In this document: positions 20,280 through 29,100 of the stretch, in pieces
How the letters are laid out: the number at the start of each line of letters is the position of its first letter
Numbering within the stretch: the stretch's first letter is position 1
Translations under genes and position numbers: made by a program
Assembly (NCBI RefSeq): GCF_000204055.1
Contig: NW_006768776.1
Span: 270,105 to 334,104 of the forward strand
DNA length: 64,000 bases
Reading direction: 5' to 3'
DNA from: Melampsora larici-populina 98AG31
Taxonomy: Eukaryota > Basidiomycota > Pucciniomycetes > Pucciniales > Melampsoraceae
Notes under the pieces: model-generated
Database searches by the model: none
The model's input: the letters and a program-made list of their open reading frames with translations, nothing else
Told to the model about the DNA's origin: nothing

Positions 20280-21815
20280 CTAAAAACCCTATGATGACGC
20301 AATGTAATGATTTTGTTACTAATAAATGATGTAATTTTCACAGCCAAAAGTGATCAATGACGCAATAATATGATGTACAGCACTTCTTATGATGAATACA
20401 GGTGATTCTTTCCTTGTAAACTAGCTGAAAACCAATTTTTGAGATTACAAATTTTTTCAGATGTGGTCCAATTTTTGATTACTAAAGTGCATCTTGTAGC
20501 CCTCGTGTTACTGATCATTTCTGAAACCCATATGACTTATTTCTGATGACTGATGAGTAAGATATTGAGTTGTGAAGTTAAGGTTTTGATCATTACATGT
20601 TGACTTGTGACTGTAAATTTGAGATTCACACCAATTCCTTATTTGCCTTATAACTTTTTTCATACACCTCCGCTACTATTGATTTAAAGTTTGTACAGTG
20701 GGTCTCATCAAAGCCCAACTACCCCCCCGTAGGGGGGGTTCGAAATTTTGGCCTCTGAGGACCTCGAAAATCAGTGAAAAAAGTCATTTTCACCGTGCGA
20801 TTTGACTGATCTGGGGTTGGATTCCGCTTTGGGAACCCACTTTTACCAAGTTTAAAGCCATATATTACCCTCTGGTACCCATATAGTAAGCCTAAGGATG
20901 TGTTTAAATGTGCTTGGTTCGAAATATTGCCCAAATGTCTAAAAAAAAATTTTTTTGCCTTGCACGCATCCATCCTCATAGGATTAGAATGAGATAGGTC
21001 CTCCGAGCCCATTAAGCTTATTAAAATGTGTGCTATGTAATTATGAGGTGTGTATAATTCATCTCGAACTTGAAATTTTGCTTTGCGGGCGCGGGGTAGT
21101 TGGGCTTTGATGAGACCCACTGTACATTATGTAATCCACTCTTCTGCGTTGAATGAGCCATCTACCAACCTATTCTGACGTCATTTGACATATGTAATTA
21201 GCTGAAAACCTTCATTTTCCACGAAATTCACCCATTTTCTTCACTTTTGACAGCTGCTACTCTCTTTTTCTTGCTCATGTAATAAGAAATCATCTTCTAT
21301 AACCTTAAAAATCCCGGAAAATCCTCTTGGCAACCTTAAATTCCACTACTACCACTATTCCATAACCAAACTACATGTGTAGCTCTTGTTTACCAACTTC
21401 GAAAAAGTGCCTTTTCCCTAATAACTTTTGTTTCTCCTTATCAACCTTCAAGATTAAAATTGTCATAGTATAATATAATGTTGTTCTTTCATATTCTAAC
21501 CTCATAATACCCATAACTTTATTTTTACTCACCTAAAAACCATTTTCCAACCTATGTACCTATATTTTTGAATTTTTCTTATGTTCTTCTTTCTTTCTTT
21601 TTGTAATGAGTTTGTGAATGAACTATAATGATCTTAATAAGTAATGTGAAATAAAATGATGTAATGTTAACCTTATGACCAATACATAAGCCTACAAGAG
21701 CTTCAATTGATCCAAAAACCTCCATTTTGAATTTTCTGTCCTGCTGAATCCTTCTAATAAACTGGTAAACTGCTAATTATGAATTTGTTAATTGATCCCA
21801 TAAATTGATCACCAC
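20280..21815 (+). repeat. AT-rich dispersed repeat, copy 2, interrupted by a MITE
   Basis: This aligns in direct orientation with 15930-17000 and is interrupted at 20696-21122 by a MITE absent from copy 1, which keeps the uninterrupted word TTGTACATTATG near 16360. It lies inside the right arm of the MULE-type element. The stretch 19780-20280 is similar in composition and probably belongs to the same insertion. Confidence 0.55.
20696..21122. mobile_element. 427-bp Tc1/mariner-like MITE with TA duplication
   Basis: The terminal inverted repeats start CAGTGGGTCTCATCAAAGCC and extend about 30 bp. TA flanks the element on both sides (20694-20695 and 21123-21124). The paralogous repeat at about 16360 shows the empty site TTGTACATT. 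The CAGT start and TA target fit the Tc1/mariner superfamily. A 133-codon minus-strand frame covers most of it but includes the terminal repeats and shows no transposase motif, so I treat it as non-coding. Confidence 0.85.
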
Positions 21816-22009
21816 ATTGGGTGTAAAAATATTGTGTGTAAAATTCTAAGTATGTTAGGCCACCCTAAACTTTTACACACAACCATTTACATACAAAAGG
21901 TTTGGACTCCAGGAATTTGGCCGGATTGAGTGTAAAAATGCATTTACACTCGTGTAATCTGCACATTTACACTCATTATTGAGTGTAAAAGGGTTGAGTG
22001 TAAAAATCT
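21816..22009 (-). repeat. Right inverted-repeat arm of the MULE-type element, outer part
   Basis: Near-perfect reverse complement of 9144-9309, ending GGGTTGAGTGTAAAAATCT. The flank beyond (22010-22612) is AT-rich, contains one strong hairpin at 22339-22370 and shows no gene. Confidence 0.75.
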
Positions 22010-22338
22010 ATGGACCCTTTTTTTGTCTCTTTTTTTGACGCCTCTTCTTTTTGTCAGGAAATATTTTTTTTCATCAATTTGTTTTAATGAAAAGATGTCT
22101 TTGAGGCACCACGAGATACTTGTGAAGTGTTCAGTCATGTAATGTATGATCAGTTTGTTTTGCCGGGTCCCAAATAAGACAGATAAACCGGCTTTTTCAC
22201 CAAAAACCGTTAAAATCCAGAAACACCCAAAACAAACCAAAAGATAAAAAAAGTATTCTTTTTGCCCTCCACGCCTGATTTTTTTCCAATGCCACTGTGG
22301 AGATTTATAAATTTTAAGACCACTTAGCAGATCACAAA

Positions 22339-22370
22339 TTGGTGAACCACCTCTAAAGGTGGTTCACCAA
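22339..22370. other. Perfect 14-bp-stem hairpin
   Basis: TTGGTGAACCACCT, the loop CTAA, then the exact complement. It stands alone in an AT-rich flank and no gene end lies next to it. It may be a MITE remnant or a transcript-ending hairpin; its role is unknown. Confidence 0.6.
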
Positions 22371-22612
22371 CTTTAATTTTTACTTAAAATTTAAAGGCCC
22401 GAACTATATGTAAAACTTAAAAAAGGGCTGTAAAAGGGCTACTTGAACCAACTTAATATGATTTCAGACCCAGAAATTGAATTTGCTGCACACTTATGGC
22501 ATGCTGAACTCCATCAGATGCTCACCCCAATCCTGCTGATTACCACACCACACCACACCCACTTGTCACTCTAAATCAAATTTCACTCAAACATCACCCA
22601 TTCATTGGACAC

Positions 22613-23200
22613 TCAATCAGAATTCTTTGGTCTTCTAATACCTCCCTCTCGAGAATGACAGACATATCTTGGATAAAGTGTATGGGAAAAGTAAAGGAAT
22701 AGAAAAGGGAAAAGAAGACGAAAAAAGAGTGTGGGTAAAAACTTGTTCAACAACATACCATCTATAGGTAAGCTATTTTTTGGATCCAAACCTTCTTTCT
22801 GATCCACTGAACCTTTCCCTTTCTTCATAGCTTCTTGTTGACGCCTTTCCTCCACTCTCCATCTTTCCATCTTTTCTAACTCCTTTTGTTTGAGTTCCAG
22901 TGGCTTCACGTCCGCCGTGTCTGACTCTGGATCTTCACTTCCATCCTCTTCGTCTACTTCGCTCACCGGAGAGATTTGATAGTCTGTATCTCCTTGCATA
23001 TTTGCCCGGTCCACTCGAATTGACTCTTGAGGCTTTGATCTTGGTGCACGAGAGTTGGCACGCTTCTGACGTTCTTCTGCTTGATCTTTCTCTTTCATCT
23101 GTTTAGCTAACTTCTTTTCCTCTTCTTGTCTTGCCGATGTAACCATTTCTTGACGATTTAACTTGCTTCCAATCAATTTCTCGATTTGACTTTTGTTCAT
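22613..23200 (-). CDS. Charged coiled-coil ORF, hypothetical or retroelement fragment
   Basis: A 195-codon minus-strand frame. Residues 1-160 are highly charged and helical (EEEKKLAKQMKEKDQAEERQ; ELKQKELEKMERWRVEERRQ), with a proline-poor acidic middle. After LPIDG the frame turns into a phenylalanine- and leucine-rich tail that is probably intronic, because a GTATGT donor follows at about 22758. So this is likely a first exon of about 160 codons. I recognise no domain. A non-coding, promoter-like or LTR-like stretch (23300-23560) lies upstream. Confidence 0.3.
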   Translation of the reverse strand: MNKSQIEKLIGSKLNRQEMVTSARQEEEKKLAKQMKEKDQAEERQKRANSRAPRSKPQESIRVDRANMQGDTDYQISPVSEVDEEDGSEDPESDTADVKPLELKQKELEKMERWRVEERRQQEAMKKGKGSVDQKEGLDPKNSLPIDGMLLNKFLPTLFFRLLFPFLFLYFSHTLYPRYVCHSREGGIRRPKNSD

Positions 23201-24069
23201 GTAGAAAGCAAAAATGCTTTTGGATTGACTATAGCCAAGTAAGGTCTGCAGAGCGTAAATATATGTAGAAGAGTGACTATGAATTTAAAGAAAAGTTTTT
23301 TTCTTTCTAGCTAAAATCTAGAAAGATGCTATTACTAGGAAATGAAAGAGAGAGATGTCGGAAAGAGAAGAGACCTCAGGAGGGCGTTTCTGGAGTGGAA
23401 AACTTTTTCCTCTCTAGTCTCAACACAAAACACCACAACCATGTGGTTGCCCGGCCTGAGAGGCCTTGGGTCTCTACCCTTCCCGAATCTCCTTACACCC
23501 GACGTATTGGACTATATATTACCGTTGCGGGCTTGGGGTAATCTACAATTATACAATACCATTTTTCTGAAAATTTCTGGAACAATGTACATAGCATCAG
23601 AATCTCACATTTGAGGTTTAACACTTTGAAACTCAGGTTTCTGGCATTCTGGAACCTTATAGAACACATTTTTTCAAAACATAAGTCTTGAAGGTCAAAC
23701 TAGAAAAATCCTTGAGAGTGCTTTCTTGCACTCATATCTTCAATCAGAGCTGATGCAAATGAAAACCAAAGAGTACACTTTCACATAAGTACGCTTTCAC
23801 ATATAGGTCTATCAGCTGTACAATAATCAAAACATTTAAAATTGAACATGATCATAGAGTTTGGTTTATGTGTTTGAGGAAGAAGTTTTGTTTTTTAATT
23901 ACATGTTTGACCATTGTAGATTCCACAAGAGATGTCCTTCTTCCCTTCCCAGATGCTGCTTCCTGATGAATGTCTTACTATTGCACTCCTCCCCTTTATT
24001 TACACCATGTGAAAAGTATCATGAATGATCATCATTCATTTTGTTGTGTTCAGAACCCGACAGGTAACA

Positions 24070-24555
24070 TCATTCTCTATCAGATTCTATTCTTTTATCT
24101 ATCACAATTTCTTGAACCTGTTGTATTACTAACACTTTTTTCAAAACTTTCGAATTTCCTTCAGTTGTGTTCTTGTCAACTTGGTTCTGCTGGGAGTGAT
24201 ATACGCATGCTGACAACTCTTTCCATATATTTTCAGCTTCTCTCCCGTCGATGTTTTCTGATTTGAAAATGATGAAATGATGTAGATCCCACGATCTCTC
24301 CAAGCTTATCATACCTTGGGTTATGGTGACCCACCTTGTATTTGGTGGTTTCTGTTCCCTGACACACAATATTTTTGAAGCAGTTGATACTCGGTATATA
24401 CATGGTTCATTGGAAGGGTAAAGCTTGCTCCTGAGACCCACCTCAAACACTTTTATAATTAGCTGGTCTCCGCTATGACTTTGGTACATATCAGGTAGAA
24501 GTGAATAGATTGAAAGCTCGGGCATGTCTTGCATAGTGAATATTGAGAATTGCAA
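24070..24555 (-). CDS. Hypothetical 161-aa ORF
   Basis: A minus-strand frame with balanced protein-like composition (ELSIYSLLPDMYQSHSGDQL; RWVTITQGMISLERSWDLHH) but no recognisable domain and no near relative elsewhere in the window. It lies just beyond the left limit of the gene A/B duplication. It may be a single exon of a larger gene, a decayed element or chance. 23570-24070 shows nothing that I can name. Confidence 0.25.
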   Translation of the reverse strand: MQFSIFTMQDMPELSIYSLLPDMYQSHSGDQLIIKVFEVGLRSKLYPSNEPCIYRVSTASKILCVREQKPPNTRWVTITQGMISLERSWDLHHFIIFKSENIDGREAENIWKELSACVYHSQQNQVDKNTTEGNSKVLKKVLVIQQVQEIVIDKRIESDRE

Positions 24556-25396
24556 TTGTCAATTTATTGGATTGAAAAGTTTGTCCACAGACATAAAATA
24601 ATTGTGCAAATTTGATTGAAAAAGATTGGAGACAATATAGGAAGAGAAGAGAAATAAGTTTCATGAGAGTATCCTAAATTTGTACGGTTATGAATATGAT
24701 TCTACTATACAAATCAAATCTGTCAAGAGGTCAAACTCTTTGAGGTTCCATCCATATCAATCTACCATGAGCATCATCATCATAGTTTAACTGGACATGA
24801 ACTTGATCATAATCTTTCTCTGTACAACTTTTTCCCACTTGATTGACAGACATTTGAGAAAACTTTTCAGAAAGATTACCAGCACAAGCAACACAAATGA
24901 TCTGTGTCATATCATTTGGATTGAATTGAATAGGTTCATTTAAATGAAGAGGTGATGAGATAAACCTTTTATAAGATCCAACTAAGACAGCACAGATCGA
25001 AAAAAATGGAACCAGAATGATAGGAACCATTGAAAGAAAGGTAGGTCCGAAGATACGGCTTTTTGCATCCCATCCCAATGTTGGGATTGTCCAATCAACT
25101 CCGCGTAAAATGTTGTCTGGTAAGTAAATGTTGTTTGGTAAGTTGTCTCGACCTGGTTTTTTATTGACTGTAGGAAAGTGGGTTTGAAAAACCTTTTGAG
25201 GTACATTGGCAATCAATATGTTGTTTTTGGACTTGAAAGCCTTTATGAACACGTCCCACCAGGCCATCTTGGATGGAATATGACTCACTGTTGTCCCAAA
25301 TTCCATAACACCATTGAAGTAATCGTCCTGATCGAGGTGAGGGAAAGAAATCAGCAGTCCCAAAGAAGAACCCCATCAAAAAGATCTTATCAACAT

Positions 25397-25401
25397 CAAC
25401 C
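25397..25401. repeat. 5-bp target site duplication, left copy
   Basis: CAACC, identical to 31939-31943 on the other side of the retrotransposon. Five base pairs is the usual length for Ty3/gypsy integrases. Confidence 0.95.
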
Positions 25402-25750
25402 TGTAAGGTCTTTGTGGACCTTCACTGAAGCTTCTGAATTCTCTCTGATCCGACTCTCTCGAGGAGCAGCTACTTGGAACTTCGGTTTATATTTCGAAGG
25501 ATCTAACTCCAAACAGTCCCAGATAAGGCTCTCGAAAGAGTCAGCGACACAACAAAAGACAAGTAAAAGAGAAAACCCCGAAGGGACACAAAGAGAACTG
25601 AGATGAGCTCACCTAACTCCAAACAGTCCCAGATAAGGCTCTCGAAAGAGTGAGGACTGTTGGAGTTCGGCGTGGAGGATGAAATGTATACAAGAAATGT
25701 CTAAACCCATAATGTAACCCAAAGCCATGATTATGTGTGTACTCCTTACA
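25402..25750 (-). repeat. 3' LTR of the complete Ty3/gypsy element
   Basis: Starts TGTAAGG and ends CCTTACA on the plus strand. No difference from 31590-31938 was found by direct comparison. A 39-bp unit starting CTAACTCCAAACAGTCCCAG occurs twice, at 25503-25541 and 25613-25651. Confidence 0.95.
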
Positions 25751-25762
25751 CCCTCCCTTCCT
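25751..25762 (-). other. Polypurine tract
   Basis: Read on the minus strand this is AGGAAGGGAGGG, directly against the 3' LTR, the expected position of the primer for plus-strand DNA synthesis. Confidence 0.8.
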
Positions 25763-26170
25763 AAAAGAAATGAATACCCTCCTAAAAGAAATTGATAAAA
25801 AAGAAAAAAAATGGCATAACGCGCCCTTAAACTGACTATAACTCGTCCCAAGAAAAGAGAATTGAAAATATAAAACCACATTGTGACTCATGATTGTGTT
25901 GTAAAAAAAAATTGAAAACACCAAAAAACAAAGAAGAAAAAATAAACAAAAAACAAAACAGAAAAGAAAAGAAAAGAGCCAAAGAAAGCATTAGAAGAAA
26001 TCCAAGGTCGTGATTGGTTCGTTACCGCGTCGTTCGTCTCCTCGTAGTTTTGAGTGGAACTGTGACAAGCCATTGGTGCAGTGCTCACAGAGTGGCCAAG
26101 GTATTGTTTTTGACAAGGTGTGTAGTAGGACGGCGGTGACATACTAAGGAAGGTGACTTACTTTCGGGCA

Positions 26171-29100
26171 TTATTCCCTAACCTCCAAGTCCTCCGCTTC
26201 GCCATGGTAAGCCTTCAGTTTTGAGATGTGAAAGACCGGAAAGGACATGTCGTTGGTCCCCAATCGTAACCGGAAATTGCGCCCACCGTTCAGGCTTTCT
26301 AACACTTGGTAAGGTCCATCAAATCGAGCTCGCAGTTTGCTAACACCTTTTGATTTTCCTCCTACCACTTGTTGTCGATCTGTGCTATCCACCATCACCC
26401 AGCTCCCCTCTTTGAAGGACTCTCCACCACGTCGCCGAAGGTTGTAGTGCACAGCCTGGTCTACACGGCTACACCACAGACGGTCTCGCCAAGCAGCCCA
26501 TTCAGATTGTCGTCGTTGAATCCATTGCGTCACATCTTCGTCTTCTTCTTCTGATGGGAGTCCGACTGGAAAAAGGCGAGGGATTCGACCATAAACAAAG
26601 TGAAACGGCGAAACTCCAGTCGCTGAGTTCACTGCTGAATTAATAGCAAACTCGGCTGCCGGTAAGGATTCAAGCCATTTTCCGTGCTTCTCTGCAGCTC
26701 GGTGTCGAAGTATTTGACCAACTGTTTTGTTGGACCTCTCACTTCGACCATCGGCTTGAGGGTGGTAAGCTGTGGATAAATTGATACGTACTCCTAAGAG
26801 GCGATGAAGACGTTGCCAAAATCGGGATGTCCACGCCTTGTCTCGGTCGCCGATGATAGATTCTGGGAGGCCAAAGATAGCCGACCACGCGCCAAACAAC
26901 CTACTTGCTGATTTCTCGGCCGTGTCCTTTTGAGAGGCTGGGATCAATCGCACAAAACCAGTTAGTCTGCAGGTACATGTTAAGATCATGTCGTACCCAG
27001 ACACTTTTGGGAATGGTCCAATGAAGTCGATTGCAATTGACTGCATTGGCTGGTAGGGTATTGGATTGCTCTGGAGTTTTCCTGGCGTCTTACTTGTCCG
27101 GGCCTTGTTCCTTTGGCAAGAGTCGCACGCTTTCAGTTGAGTTTCGACATCTTTTGACATACTTGGCCAGAAGAAGGTATGTCGAAGGCGTGCCAAGGTC
27201 TTGACGGTACCAAGATGTCCTAACGCCTCGTGAGCTTGCGTTGTGAAGTCCTGACGAAGGTTTCCATGACGCGGAATCACTAACCGCCCATCCAGGTAAA
27301 GCAGGCCATCTTTCTCGATGCAGTCATCTCGTAAGGGCAACACTTTTTGTAGTTTAACGCAGAAGGCGTCGAGTTCATAGCCTTCACGGATTTCTATCAG
27401 CTCCTCGTCATTCAGGGCGGCATGGACTTCACAAGAGGCTACCTCGTCACGTCGAGACAAAGCATCAGCAACAGTGTTATCTTCTCCTTTGAGGTACCGG
27501 AAATCTAGGTCGAATTGGGATAAGGTCTCTAGCCACCTCGCTTGTCGACGACTTAAGTTGCGTTGTGTGAGCAATGTTGTCAGTGAGTGGTGATCTGACA
27601 TCACATTGACACGCATTCCTAGCAGTAACAGTCTCCACTTGTTGAGCGCATTGATGACCGCTAATAACTCTTGTTCGTGGACAGGATAATTCCGCTCTGC
27701 AGCATTCATTGTTCGGCTTTCATAAGCAACCGGTGATGCCGTATCCCACTCTGCGCCTTGAAAGAGCGCAGCTCCCAGTCCATGTCCGCTAGCGTCGGTG
27801 AAAAGCCAGATGGGTTCCTCAGAGTCATAATCAAGATTTCGCAGGACTGGTAGTGTTGTGATCAATCTTTTGATATTGTTGAAGGCGTCCTCTTCAGCCT
27901 GTCCCCACTTGAAAGGCTTGTTTTTCAAGGTTGTGCTTGTCAAAGGCGTCAAAGTTCCTACATAATGAGACAAGCCGTCGATGAACTTCTTCATCCACTG
28001 CACTGTACCTAAAAACTTCAACAGTTGTTTTGAGGTGGATGGCGTAGCCCATTTGGTGATTTTTTCGACCTTCTCTTCGTCTGGACAGATTCCGTCAGCG
28101 CTGATGTCATGTCCTAGAAAATGTATCTGTCTTCGAAAGAGCTTGCTCTTCTTGATTGAACAGTAAAGCTTTGCTGCACGTAACCGTTCCAAAACCATCC
28201 GCAAATGTTTCTCGTGCTCCTCCACGGTTTGAGAAAAAATTACAATATCATCAATATAAACAACACATATTTTCCCCACCAATTCTCCTAAAATTTCCTC
28301 ATTACGTGCCTGATGAGTTGCTGGACCATTGGTAAGTCCCATCGGCATGACCACCCACTCGTATAACCCCCATGGTGTTTTGACTGCTGTCAAAGGGATA
28401 TCTTCTTCCCGCATCCTGTCTTGAAAAAAAGAGTTTACCTGATCAACCACTGACCAAACCTTCCCAGTTGCTACCAGCCTGACGGACTCATCGACATTGG
28501 GTAATGGTGCTCTGTCCTTGACGGTGTATTTGTTGAGGGTCCGGTAGTCGCAAATCCACCTAGGAAGTTCAGTTGGATCTTTCTTTGGGATAATCATTGA
28601 TGGCGACGCATACTGACTCTGGGAACGTCGTATTCGTCCTGCACGTAGATGTTGGTCAATCAGCTTACGCCAGGATTCACGATACTTCAGCGGATAACCA
28701 TATTGTTTCTCGTTAATGACTACGTTAGGGTCAGTCAGAATGATTTTGTGCCGAACTTGTCTTGTTGAATCAGGCATTCCTTCAGGGAAAGTCTCTTCTA
28801 CCTCTCCGTCTTCAACTGGTGGCAGTTCCGCCGGAAATAGATCTTTGAAATCTTTCAACATAGCATCTTCTTTCTCACCTAATTTCTCAACTTCACTAAT
28901 CTTATGTAAGTTCTCCACTGCACACATCAACCTTTTCAACTCATCTTGCATTTCTTTTTCAAAAATAACTTTGCCACTTGGCGTATGCACAACACAACGT
29001 CGATGAAGAGAAACGTCTAGCTTAAATTTTGAGAGGAAAGGAGACCCAAGAATCATGTCATACTTCGACCCCAATGGCGCGAGCTTGAAGAAAACGGCCC

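Larger units (their letters stand above)
9144..22009 (-). mobile_element. Mutator-like (MULE-type) DNA transposon with long terminal inverted repeats, heavily nested
   Basis: The left arm (9144-9309, resuming at 12104-12290 after a hAT insertion) is repeated in inverted orientation on the right (22009-21816, resuming at about 19775-19640 after an AT-rich insertion). Both arms begin AGATTTTTACACTCAACCC and are built from iterated TTTTACACTCA words. Between them lies one minus-strand spliced gene for a zinc-binding domain, a transposase core and a ubiquitin-protease-like domain. Long inverted repeats fit the Mutator superfamily. The expected 8-10 bp target duplication is not evident: the flanks TGGGTTACG and ATGGACCCT do not match. 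The outer ends are therefore uncertain by some bases. Confidence 0.55.

Noticed and set aside
20719..21120. 133-codon minus-strand frame
   Set aside because: It spans the inverted ends of the TA-flanked MITE, which explains its openness; no transposase motif.
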